Origin: Bog-756 sp963778165
Lineage (GTDB): Bacteria > Actinomycetota > Acidimicrobiia > Acidimicrobiales > RAAP-2
DNA: 64,000 bases
Reading direction: 5' to 3'
NCBI GenBank assembly: GCA_963778165.1
Contig: CAVZTE010000006.1
Location: 62,001 to 126,000 of the forward strand
Of this stretch, positions 17,337 to 24,901 are shown piece after piece. The notes under the pieces are model-generated. The model did not search any database and had not been told where the DNA came from. It saw only the letters and a program-made list of their open reading frames with translations. How positions within the stretch are numbered: position 1 is the stretch's first letter; every line of letters begins with the position of its first letter. The translations under genes and the position numbers were made by a program.

Positions 17337-17918
17337 GTGAACCTCGCAATCGCCGCCGCGGTCTTTCCGATCATCTTCATCGGCGAATTGCCGGACAAGA
17401 CCATGTTCGCCTCCCTGGTCATGTCGACCCGGGGTAAGCCGTTCTCCGTGTGGCTGGGGGCCGCCGCGGCGTTCCTGATCCACGTGGCTATTGCCGTCAC
17501 CATCGGTGTGGCCCTCTTTCACCTGCTGCCGCACCGGGTACTCGACGCCGTGGTGGCATTCATGTTCCTGGTCGGGGCGGTGCTGGCCATCCGTGAGGCC
17601 AGGCAGGCGCACGACGAGGAGATCGTGGAACACGAGGTGGCCTCCAATCGTCGGGTCATCACCACGGCGTTCCTGGTGATCTTCCTGGCTGAGTGGGGGG
17701 ACCTGACCCAGATACTCACGGCCAACCTGGCCGCCCGCTATCACGCACCCCTATCGGTGGCGGTGGGTGCTGTTCTGGCCCTGTGGGCTGTGGCCGGAGT
17801 AGCGGTGGTGGGCGGACAGAGCTTGCTTCGTTTCGTCAACATCAGGACCATCCGCATCATCACCGCGGTGATTCTGGTGTGCCTGGCTGGCTTCGCCACG
17901 TGGGAGGCGATCCGGTGA
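17337..17918 (+). CDS. TMEM165/GDT1 (UPF0016) family Mn2+ transporter
   Basis: Six-helix membrane protein of 193 residues. The two family motifs E-x-G-D-(KR)-(TS) appear as GELPDKTMFA in helix one and AEWGDLTQIL in helix four, in the usual two-repeat layout. Such proteins move Mn2+ (or Ca2+), in bacteria mostly for Mn2+ efflux. The first repeat has ELPDK, a natural variant. GAAAGG precedes the GTG start by five bases. A Mn2+ riboswitch in the leader supports the metal assignment. Confidence 0.9.
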   Translation: MNLAIAAAVFPIIFIGELPDKTMFASLVMSTRGKPFSVWLGAAAAFLIHVAIAVTIGVALFHLLPHRVLDAVVAFMFLVGAVLAIREARQAHDEEIVEHEVASNRRVITTAFLVIFLAEWGDLTQILTANLAARYHAPLSVAVGAVLALWAVAGVAVVGGQSLLRFVNIRTIRIITAVILVCLAGFATWEAIR

Positions 17919-18053
17919 CCGCGCTTCAGCCACCGAAATCTAGTGATATCTCAAAAGTATAGCAATATCCCTATAAATATTACTAACTAGTCTCACTCCA
18001 CCCCCCGGCCCTTGAACTGGTGCAGCACCTTGACGCCAGCTCTCGCCCATCGT

Positions 18054-18081
18054 AAAGTACTTTCCATAATGACAAGTACTT
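18054..18081. promoter_or_regulatory. Two AAGTACTT palindromes around a start codon
   Basis: AAGTACTT occurs at 18055-18062 (extended to AAAGTACTTT) and again at 18074-18081, 19 bases centre to centre, with the ATG of the next gene between them. The surrounding 100 bases are unusually A+T-rich. The likely ligand is the HTH regulator encoded as the second gene of this pair; binding would block the start region. Confidence 0.6.
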
Positions 18082-18527
18082 CTCAATTCGATAGCGAGCC
18101 TAGGGGCGACCCCGGCGAGCTTCTCCGCTCGGCTGCCGCCGCCAAGAGGAATGTCCGGTCCAACACGCCCAAGGAGTGGAAGGTGTTCCTGCTGTGGGGC
18201 ATCTGGGTGCTGGTGTTCGTGGCTCCCTTCGATTTCCTCCACGGGAACCTGTGGTGGCCCGTGGTCGTCGTGGCGTCGGTGGCCGGCGGGGTTGCGACCA
18301 CCGTCTACTTCGTGTCCCGATCGCGCCGGCTCCACTGGCACCGGATGTCGACGTGGCGGAACTGGTTGACCATATTCGTCGTGTACGGACTGGTCATGGC
18401 CACGGCGGTAGTTGTTCAGAGCCATTTCCGCTACACGTGGGCGGCGGCGGCGGTCGTGGCCGCCGTTCCGTATTTCGTCACGGCACTGGTCATCCACGAT
18501 CGGGACCAACGGCATGTCGCATCCTAG
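18069..18527 (+). CDS. Multi-helix membrane protein (2TM-domain type), paired with HTH regulator
   Basis: 152 residues. A charged, disordered N-terminus ends in NTPKEWKVF; then hydrophobic segments FLLWGIWVLVFVAPFDFL, LWWPVVVVASVAGGVATTVYFV, a short amphipathic HWHRMSTWRNW, FVVYGLVMATAVVVQ, and AAAAVVAAVPYFVTALVIH. No enzymatic motif. The ATG has no clear ribosome-binding site and lies inside an operator-like repeat, so the mRNA may be leaderless. The stop overlaps the regulator gene by 14 bases. Function unknown; such pairs commonly form self-regulating units. Confidence 0.75.
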   Translation: MTSTSQFDSEPRGDPGELLRSAAAAKRNVRSNTPKEWKVFLLWGIWVLVFVAPFDFLHGNLWWPVVVVASVAGGVATTVYFVSRSRRLHWHRMSTWRNWLTIFVVYGLVMATAVVVQSHFRYTWAAAAVVAAVPYFVTALVIHDRDQRHVAS

Positions 18528-18849
18528 GGAAGAGCTGGACGATCTACTCCAGCACGGAGTGCGACTGTCCATCGTCGGAGCATTGTCGGCGGCGGCGGAG
18601 GTGGAGTTCGCCTACCTTCGGGACCTCCTGGGCGTGAGTGACTCGGTACTTTCTCGGCAGCTCAGCCAACTGGAGAACGCCGGTTACGTTCATATCCGAA
18701 AGGGATACGTGGGTAAGCGGCCGCGAACGTGGTTGTCGCTGTCGGAACTGGGCGGAGAGGTGCTGGAGCGCCACATGCGGGCCCTCCAGGAGATCGTGAA
18801 CTTCTCCGCCCGCCATCAAACCCGAGGATTGGAAGGCGCTTCCACCTGA
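18514..18849 (+). CDS. Winged-helix regulator (HTH_34/MarR-like)
   Basis: 111 residues, a single winged-helix domain: LSIVGALSAAAEVEFAYLRDLLGVSDSVLSRQLSQLENAGYV followed by the wing YVHIRKGYVGKRPRTWLSLSELG and a C-terminal dimer helix. This 'DSVLSRQLSQLE' recognition helix with KGYVGKRPRTW wing is typical of the small HTH_34 regulators. The ATG lies inside the end of the membrane-protein gene, so the two are co-translated. The AAGTACTT palindromes upstream are the obvious candidate operator. Confidence 0.85.
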   Translation: MSHPREELDDLLQHGVRLSIVGALSAAAEVEFAYLRDLLGVSDSVLSRQLSQLENAGYVHIRKGYVGKRPRTWLSLSELGGEVLERHMRALQEIVNFSARHQTRGLEGAST

Positions 18850-18992
18850 CCACTGTCGTTGGTCAGATGTGTTCCCTCGGGCTCTGGATGATCTGCTCCG
18901 GCGAAGAGCGACTGGCGGTTCCGACCGGGCTTCGTGTCCAGACCAGGTTCGTCCGGGCTGTAGCCCGGCAAATCTGCCCGGATGGATGGCAG

Positions 18993-19538
18993 ATGGACCG
19001 GTCCACTGGCAGACTGAGCCTTGTGTCGGAGGCCGTTCACAAACCCGATCGGGCGCTCTCCGGACCCGACGAGCTCCTGTTGGGCTTCCTCGACTACTAC
19101 CGGTCGGTCATCGCCCGGAAGATAGAGGGCCTCTCCGATGCACAGTTGCGTACTGCTCAGCTGCCGTCGGGTTGGACCCCGCTGGAACTCGTCAAGCACC
19201 TCTTGTACATGGAGCGCCGTTGGTTCCGCTGGGGATTCACGGCGGAACAGGTCTCCGATCCCTTTGGGGACATGGACGAGGCTCGTCGCTGGCACGTCGA
19301 GGCAGGGGACACCCCGGCCACCTTGATCGCCGCTCTCCGGGCGGAGGGCGAACACACCCGTCTGATCGTGGACGAGGCTGAACTCGATGAGATAGGGGCC
19401 GTCGGGGGACGCTTCTCGGATGAGAATCCCCCGCCCACCCTGGCTTGGATTCTGGTCTACGTCCTCCAGGAGTACGCCCGACACGCCGGCCATCTCGACG
19501 TGGCCAGGGAACTCATCGACAACGTGACCGGCGAATAG
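18993..19538 (+). CDS. DinB/DUF664 family protein
   Basis: Four-helix-bundle DinB-like protein, about 181 residues. The three potential metal ligands are seen in WTPLELVKHLLYMERRW, a second His in GEHTRLIV and the last in EYARHAGHLDVAREL, in the order expected for DUF664/mycothiol-dependent-like enzymes. Substrate unknown; related proteins are thiol-dependent transferases or detoxification factors. The ATG is one of two good choices; a GTG ten codons later (VSEAVHKPD) would remove a basic lead. It stands between unrelated genes on the same strand. Confidence 0.82.
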   Translation: MDRSTGRLSLVSEAVHKPDRALSGPDELLLGFLDYYRSVIARKIEGLSDAQLRTAQLPSGWTPLELVKHLLYMERRWFRWGFTAEQVSDPFGDMDEARRWHVEAGDTPATLIAALRAEGEHTRLIVDEAELDEIGAVGGRFSDENPPPTLAWILVYVLQEYARHAGHLDVARELIDNVTGE

Positions 19539-19556
19539 CGCTCCGGCGGCCGGCCG

Positions 19557-20543
19557 GTGGGACATCTCCGTTGGGTGGCAGCCGCAACCCTGTGCTCGAT
19601 TCTGTTGCTCGGGTGTTCGCAGCCCCGCTCGACAGGCGCCGTCCCGAACTACGCCCGGCCAGGTCCGTTCAACGTCGTCGTCACCCGAGTGGGCACCGAC
19701 GGGTCGAGCTTCGCCGTGTTCCGGCCCTCGCCCTACTCTGCCCTCTCGTTCCCGAGCCCCATCGTGACGTGGGGAAATGGAACCGGTGCCAATCCTTCCG
19801 ACTACGGCACCCTGTTGAGCCACCTGGCTTCCTGGGGGTTCACGGTCATCGCCTCCACGCTGCCCGACACCGGCAGTGGTCGGCAGTTACTCCAAGGTGC
19901 TCACGACCTGGTCGACGCTGATGACCGGATGGGCAGCCCTTTCTTCCATCACCTGTCCGTCCACGAGGTTGCCGCAGTGGGTCACTCCCAGGGCGCCACC
20001 GGCGCGGTCCGGGCCGCCGAGTCGGGTGGATCGTTCATCTCCGCGGTCGTGGCCTTCTCGCTGCCCTGGAACGGTCACGGGCCGACTGGATCAACCTGGG
20101 ATCGCCCCGTCCATGGCCCGGAGCCGCTGGGGTGGTCAGGAGCGAACCCGGGCTGTCCCACGGCACTCGACTGCTGGCCGGATCCCGGCCTGCTTCGCCA
20201 GCCCACGTTCCTCATCTCGACCCGGGGGCCTCTCGATGCTGTCATCGCCAACCCCGGCGTCGAGCGCTGTTATTTCGACGAGATCAAAGCGCCGGCCGCC
20301 CTGGGCCTGGTTCGCCGCTCCGACGGCAAGCGCGCCGACCATCTCTCGATCGAGGACACCGCCAACGGTGGTAATCCGGGCGGTCTACTGGCCTACACCA
20401 CCGCCTGGCTGTTGGCCGAGTTGCGCCACGATCCCACCGCCGCCGGCCTGTTCTTCGGAAGGCGGGCCTCGCTGGTGGAGAGTGCCAACTGGTCGGGGAG
20501 CCAGGTCAAGACGGCGTGGTCCGGAGATGGCGCCTGCGGCTGA
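19557..20543 (+). CDS. Alpha/beta hydrolase lipoprotein
   Basis: 328 residues with a lipobox (SILLLGC, Cys20), so it is membrane-anchored on the outside. The hydrolase domain shows TWGNGTGANPSDYGTLLSHLASWGF (oxyanion side), nucleophile elbow GHSQGA with Ser144, and a late His in RADHLSIED. The arrangement resembles the dienelactone-hydrolase/polyester-cutinase type of secreted esterases. Cysteines (CPTALDC, CYF, CG) may form disulfides. The start is GTG about 18 bases after the previous stop, so the DinB and hydrolase genes may be co-transcribed. Natural substrate unknown. Confidence 0.82.
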   Translation: MGHLRWVAAATLCSILLLGCSQPRSTGAVPNYARPGPFNVVVTRVGTDGSSFAVFRPSPYSALSFPSPIVTWGNGTGANPSDYGTLLSHLASWGFTVIASTLPDTGSGRQLLQGAHDLVDADDRMGSPFFHHLSVHEVAAVGHSQGATGAVRAAESGGSFISAVVAFSLPWNGHGPTGSTWDRPVHGPEPLGWSGANPGCPTALDCWPDPGLLRQPTFLISTRGPLDAVIANPGVERCYFDEIKAPAALGLVRRSDGKRADHLSIEDTANGGNPGGLLAYTTAWLLAELRHDPTAAGLFFGRRASLVESANWSGSQVKTAWSGDGACG

Positions 20544-21170
20544 GCCCCATCTCGTCACTCCCACTTCCCTTTTGCCCGTTTACCCGCTACCGGTGTCACA
20601 GGCAGCGGGGCTACCTCGTCTGACCGATGGGATGTGGTTCAGAATTCGGCTCTGGGCTCAGAGGGAGGTGGTGAGCGTGCAGGTGTTCGTGGCAGGTGGT
20701 TCTGATTTGTCAACGCCTTCACCCGGGTGAATGTGGTGACCCGGCAGCCGGCCGGATCGTACCGGCCCGGCCAGTGGAAGTAGCCAGACCCGCGCCACCG
20801 GCCACGACCGCCAGCACCACGCCAACGTGTGCGGCCGGGTCACTGAGCCCGTGGTAGCCGGGGTGACGGCCACGACAGCGAGCAACCGATCAGCCCTATA
20901 CTTCGGGGGTAAGTCGTCGTACCCGCAGAGCGCCACCGGGCTTCCCGCAGGCTTGAGCATCAAGCTGTCGACCGGGGTGATCTCGGCCAGGCCACCGTCC
21001 GTGCCTGTAAGCATCGGCCAGGGCCACGGCATCGTTGAAGCTCGTCCTCAGCAGTTAGGAACATGTAGGAGTAGCTAGCTCATCGCCTCCAGCGGCCCAC
21101 CGCGGTCCGGACCAGCCGGACCCGGTGGATGCTCTGGCAGGCAATCCATCTCCGGCCCCGAGGAGACACC
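20544..21170. other. Gene-poor region of about 630 bases
   Basis: Between two plus-strand genes. No intact gene is visible. It includes the Ig-like domain fragment described separately and the leader of the TauD gene. Codon bias is weak in all frames. Confidence 0.5.
20900..21015 (+). pseudogene. Remnant of a He_PIG/Ig-like repeat domain
   Basis: About 38 codons read GGKSSYPQSATGLPAGLSI then KLSTGVISARPPSVPVS, matching by eye the He_PIG consensus (G..PY.W...LP.GL.ln.sTGvIsG.Pt..Gt). Key changes (W to Q, G to A after IS, loss of the final strand) and absence of a start, signal peptide or further repeats show it is a leftover. An intact copy of this domain type ends the Ig-repeat protein near 53.8 kb. 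Confidence 0.55.
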
Positions 21171-22094
21171 ATGACCACCACCGTCGAAGCATCCATCGAC
21201 ATTCAGCCCCTGACCCCCCGCATCGGAGCTGTTCTGGAGGGGGTGGATCTGGCCGGCCCGCTGGGTGACGGGACGGTGAACCTCATCCGGAAGGCCCTCC
21301 TCGATCACCGGGTGGTGTTCTTCCGAAACCAGCGACTCGACTCCGCGGGCCAGATCGCCTTCGCCCAGCGCCTCGGTCCTCTGACCCATGCGCACCCCAC
21401 CCTTCCGGCGACCGAGGAGGTTCCTGAGCTCTTCGACATCGACTCTCAGGCCGGTGCCTCGGCCAACCACTGGCACACCGACGTCACCTTCGTCGAACGC
21501 CCGCCCGCCTTTTCCGTGCTTCGCTCGGTGATCATCCCTCCCGTGGGAGGTGACACCCTGTGGGCCAATACCGTCACCGGCTACGAGGACCTCCGGCCCG
21601 ATCTGCGAACGTTGGCCGACTCGTTACGAGCGGTCCATAGCAACGGGAATGACTACGGCCGAGCCGACGTGGCCGCCCGTGACGGTTCGCTCAGCGAAGA
21701 GCGACTCAACCATCTCAAGTCCTTCGTGTCCACCGTGTACGAGACGGAGCACCCGGTGGTCCGCATCCACCCGGAGACGTGCGAGCCGGCCCTGCTGCTG
21801 GGAGGGTTCGCTCAGCGCCTCGTGGGCCATCCCACCTACGAATCGCTCGATATCCTGCGGACCCTCCAGGCCTACGTCGTACGGCCGGAGAACACGGTCC
21901 GTTGGAGATGGCGCATGGGTGATGTGGTCGTGTGGGACAACCGCTCAACCCAACACTATGCCGTGGCCGACTACGCCCCTCAACGGCGCAGGACGCAACG
22001 GGTGACCACCGACGGCGACGTGGCGGTGGGCCTCGACGGATCCATCAGCAAAGCCGTCAAAGGCGACGCCAGCAGCTACTACCGGGCCGCCTGA
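21171..22094 (+). CDS. TauD/TfdA family Fe(II)/2-oxoglutarate dioxygenase
   Basis: 307 residues. The facial triad is HWHTD (H102, D104) and the distal His in STQHYAV (about 262); the 2-oxoglutarate-binding Arg is in RRRTQRVT. PPVGGDTLWANT and VWDNRSTQH are standard family blocks. The family oxidises sulfonates, 2,4-D-like ethers, alkyl sulfates and other small acids; the substrate here cannot be told. GAGGAG stands seven bases before the ATG. A beta-hydroxyacid dehydrogenase follows after 40 bases, so the two may act in sequence. Confidence 0.92.
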   Translation: MTTTVEASIDIQPLTPRIGAVLEGVDLAGPLGDGTVNLIRKALLDHRVVFFRNQRLDSAGQIAFAQRLGPLTHAHPTLPATEEVPELFDIDSQAGASANHWHTDVTFVERPPAFSVLRSVIIPPVGGDTLWANTVTGYEDLRPDLRTLADSLRAVHSNGNDYGRADVAARDGSLSEERLNHLKSFVSTVYETEHPVVRIHPETCEPALLLGGFAQRLVGHPTYESLDILRTLQAYVVRPENTVRWRWRMGDVVVWDNRSTQHYAVADYAPQRRRTQRVTTDGDVAVGLDGSISKAVKGDASSYYRAA

Positions 22095-22134
22095 TGAGAC
22101 GAAGCGTGCTCATCAGGGTGGGCGAAGGCTGACC

Positions 22135-23037
22135 ATGGCCACTGATCCGTCGAGCCCACCAACCGTGGCGGTCATTGGGCTGGGGACCATGGGCTCAGCC
22201 ATGGCCCGACGCCTGCTCGATCAGGGCCACCGGGTGCGGGTCTGGGACCGGAGCGCGGAGCCCCGCAAGGTGCTCGCTGCCGCCGGTGCCATCGGTGAGG
22301 ACAATCCGGCCGCGGCCGTGTCCGGTGCGGCGGTGGTGCTGACCATGTTGCCGACCGCCGAGGTCGTGACCGCCGTGGTCCTCGACGGTGTGGTGCTCGA
22401 AGCCATGGCGTCAGGAGCAGTATGGGCTCAAATGGGGACGATCGGAGCCGAGGCCACCCTTCATCTCGACGCCGCGGTTCAAGGCCGTCGCCCTGACGTC
22501 CGGTTCGTGGATGCCCCCGTGTCCGGAAGCAAAATCCCAGCCGAACGCGGCCAGCTGGTGGTGCTGGCATCCGGCCCGGAGGACGCCGCCCCAACCGTCG
22601 ATCCGGTGTTCGCGGCCCTCGGTCGCCGTACCCTGTGGCTCGGTCCTACCGGCGCCGGCAGCCGGATGAAACTGGTGCTGAACACCTGGCTGGCCTTCGA
22701 GATCGAAGCGGCAGCCGAAGCTGCGGCCCTGGCGGACAAGTTCGGCATCTCGCCGACCACCCTCACCGACGCCCTGGACGGGAGCCCGTTGGTCTCTCCG
22801 TATGCCTCGGCCAAGTTGGTCAAGATGCTGGCGCACGACGACGCCCCCGAGTTTCCGCTCGAATGGGCCCTGAAGGACCTCGATCTGGTGGGCCAGGCTG
22901 TACCGCCTGAGACCACACCGATAGCTCGGGCCATCGCCGCCCGCTGGCGTGCCCTGCTGGAGGATGGTGATGGTCGGCTCGATGTCAGTGCCGCCCGCCA
23001 CGGGCTCGGAACTGACCCCGATGGTGAGGCCCCCTGA
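22135..23037 (+). CDS. Beta-hydroxyacid dehydrogenase (3-hydroxyisobutyrate dehydrogenase type)
   Basis: 300 residues with the two-domain layout of this family. The NAD(P)-binding motif is VAVIGLGTMGSAMARRLL, the substrate-binding block is VDAPVSGSKIPAERGQL, and the catalytic Lys is in GAGSRMKLVLNTWLA (about residue 178). The serine-glycine-serine block and 'DLDLVGQA' tail fit GLYR/HIBADH-like reductases. Probably co-transcribed with the dioxygenase upstream. Actual substrate (succinic or glyoxylic semialdehyde, hydroxyisobutyrate) unknown. Confidence 0.9.
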   Translation: MATDPSSPPTVAVIGLGTMGSAMARRLLDQGHRVRVWDRSAEPRKVLAAAGAIGEDNPAAAVSGAAVVLTMLPTAEVVTAVVLDGVVLEAMASGAVWAQMGTIGAEATLHLDAAVQGRRPDVRFVDAPVSGSKIPAERGQLVVLASGPEDAAPTVDPVFAALGRRTLWLGPTGAGSRMKLVLNTWLAFEIEAAAEAAALADKFGISPTTLTDALDGSPLVSPYASAKLVKMLAHDDAPEFPLEWALKDLDLVGQAVPPETTPIARAIAARWRALLEDGDGRLDVSAARHGLGTDPDGEAP

Positions 23038-23086
23038 TCATCGGCCCTTCCGGGTGATTTTGATCCACCTCGGTCTGGTGGCCACC

Positions 23087-23533
23087 TCAGGGTCGGGGGG
23101 GAACCACCGTGAACGCAATGGTGGAGACTGCGGCCAACTTGTTGTCCCTCCCAACGTCGGTCACCTCCACCTGGAGCACGATGGTGGACCGGCCCTTACG
23201 GAGAATTCGGGCGTCGGCGCGGGCAGGGCCAACAGCCACGGGCGACAGGTAATGGATGGTGAGGTCTGAGGTTGCCGTGCTGAAGCCTCTCTCGTGATCA
23301 CACGATAGATAGGCCAACCGACCGGCACAGACGTCGATGAGGACTGCCATCAGTCCACCTTGGAGCGCTCCACGGACGTTGGCGAACTCGGGCCGAATGT
23401 CCATCTCGATGACCAGGTGACCTTCGGGGCAGGGAAGGTCCCGGGTCCCCAGCTGCTGGAACAGGTGCTCACCCCGTTCTGCAGCCTCTCTTGTGAGCCT
23501 GGCCATCTCGGTTGCGTTGGGGGGTATCGCCAT
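23087..23533 (-). CDS. PaaI-type hotdog thioesterase
   Basis: 148 residues with one hotdog domain. The helix-start motif reads FANVRGALQGGLMAVLIDVCAGRLA; the family's usual 'HGG' is LQGG here and the Asp in LIDVCAG is the expected catalytic acid position. DLTIHYLSPVAVGPARADARILRKGRSTIVLQVEVTD is the standard second half. It would hydrolyse an acyl-CoA in the cytoplasm. It converges with the dehydrogenase gene. Confidence 0.87.
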   Translation of the reverse strand: MAIPPNATEMARLTREAAERGEHLFQQLGTRDLPCPEGHLVIEMDIRPEFANVRGALQGGLMAVLIDVCAGRLAYLSCDHERGFSTATSDLTIHYLSPVAVGPARADARILRKGRSTIVLQVEVTDVGRDNKLAAVSTIAFTVVPPRP

Positions 23534-23676
23534 GGGCCAATGATCAGGTGAGAGGTTGGATACACCCGCGAACGAGGTGCAGCGGATCTGCTCGATACCC
23601 TATCGGTCCTCTGAGCGACGGCCTGGCCCGGTCCGGGGCACTGCGGCGGGGAGGGGCCACCGACGGCCGCCCGCCA

Positions 23677-24261
23677 TTACCGCTTGGTCGGAGTTGTGGC
23701 CTTTTTGGCCGTCGATTTCTTCCGGGCAGTTGTGGTCTTCTTAGCCGTTGAGGAGGCCTTCCGCGTAGCGGCCTTCGTGGCGCCGGTCGCCTTCTTTGCC
23801 GTTCGTTTGGCCGACTTGACTGCCTTCTTGGAGGCCGTGGCCTTCTTTGCCACCGCCTTCTTGGAGGCCGTGGCCTTCTTTGCCACCGCCTTCTTGGTAG
23901 CGGACTTCTTGGCCGGTGCCCTCTTGGTGACCACCTTCTTGGCCGGTGCCTTCTTAGCCGGCGCCCTCTTGGTGGCGGCTTTCTTCGTTACCGTCTTCTT
24001 TGTGGCGGATGCCTTGGAGGCGGCCTTCTTCGGCGTAGCCTTCGCTGCCCTCTTGACCCCGGTGGCCTTCTTCTTGACCGCGCTCTTGGTGGGAACGGCT
24101 CGCTTTTTGACCCGTTCTGCGGTGTCCGAACTGCTGATGGCAGCCGCCGCCCCGACGACGCCCTCCCGTGCTCGTTTGCCGGCAGCTTCAGCCGCCCCTT
24201 CGAGAGTTCCAACCGCCTGTCCCATCTTGCGGGCCACCCGGTCAAGTCTGTTGTTCGCCAT
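23677..24261 (-). CDS. Histone H1-like Lys/Ala-rich nucleoid protein
   Basis: 194 residues. A short N-terminal globular part (NRLDRVARKMGQAVGTLEGAAEAAGKRA) is followed by about 130 residues of AKK/KKA/TKK repeats (for example KKAVAKKATASKK twice), with almost no acidic residue. The composition is that of histone-H1-like and HU-tail proteins that bind DNA non-specifically. A 33-bp tandem duplication lies inside the repeat part. The ATG chosen removes a longer, Arg/Ser-rich lead that lacks codon bias. Possible roles are chromosome compaction or protection. Confidence 0.82.
   Translation of the reverse strand: MANNRLDRVARKMGQAVGTLEGAAEAAGKRAREGVVGAAAAISSSDTAERVKKRAVPTKSAVKKKATGVKRAAKATPKKAASKASATKKTVTKKAATKRAPAKKAPAKKVVTKRAPAKKSATKKAVAKKATASKKAVAKKATASKKAVKSAKRTAKKATGATKAATRKASSTAKKTTTARKKSTAKKATTPTKR
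23822..23887. repeat. 33-bp tandem duplication in the histone-like gene
   Basis: Two exact 33-base units (23822-23854 and 23855-23887) encode the repeated 11-residue block containing KKATASKKAVA. They indicate recent expansion by slippage; copy number may vary between strains. Confidence 0.85.
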
Positions 24262-24335
24262 GCGGAAAAGATTAGTCCCATCTCGGAAGGAAGCCCAGAT
24301 GGAAATTCCGTGCCAACGGGGGCCGGCCCCGAGGA

Positions 24336-24695
24336 TCAACGAGGGGCGGATTCCCGGTGGGCTTTCCTCCGCAGTTGGAGGATCCTGGCGATAGCCACGA
24401 CGATCACGATCCCGGCTCCAGCCAACGCCGCGATGAGAAGGGCCACCGCTGTCGGGGCGTGCCCGTGCAGTCCGAGGAAGTTGACTTCCGACCGTTGCGT
24501 GTTCTCCGCTATGAACACCACCAAGAGAATGAGGAGCACGACCGAAGCAACGACCGCGGTCCAACTGGCACTCAATCGGGTGGGGGTTCGAGAGCGATCC
24601 GTCGCATCCCCGGTGTCCTCGTTGGCGGGAGCCGATCCGGCCTCGAGGTCGGGGTCAGGGGAGATCCCATCCGGCATCTCTGGTTCAGTGGACAT
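24336..24695 (-). CDS. LapA/DUF1049 domain membrane protein
   Basis: About 119 residues. An acidic, Pro-rich N-terminus leads to SWTAVVASVVLLILLVVFIAENTQRSEVNFLGLHGHAP, the signature of the LapA-type domain (first helix, 'N.q.v.v.FlG' strand), then a second helix and RILQLRRKAHRE. It is a two-helix inner-membrane protein; related proteins assist envelope or lipopolysaccharide assembly in Gram-negatives, while in actinobacteria the role is unknown. Confidence 0.82.
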   Translation of the reverse strand: MSTEPEMPDGISPDPDLEAGSAPANEDTGDATDRSRTPTRLSASWTAVVASVVLLILLVVFIAENTQRSEVNFLGLHGHAPTAVALLIAALAGAGIVIVVAIARILQLRRKAHRESAPR

Positions 24696-24901
24696 AGAGC
24701 CGAGGCTAGGGCTGTCGGGCCGCACCACAAGCGGGGACTAGCAGCGGCGTCGGCATCCGAGCGTCTCCGGCCCTTTCTTCTGTTTGCCAATTGTGGCTAC
24801 TGCCACTCCCTGACCAGGAAGAACGGGGCCGCCTGACTATCCCCGGGGCCGTCGTATCGATCCAGCCAGGATCGGGGTGGATCCGGCTATCGGGCATCGG
24901 C

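Noticed and set aside
23684..24394. Plus-strand frame encoding a strongly hydrophobic, Phe/Ala/Leu-rich 'membrane protein'
   Set aside because: It is the antisense of the AAG-rich lysine codons of the histone-like gene (CTT gives Leu, TTC gives Phe); no ribosome-binding site or charged loops.
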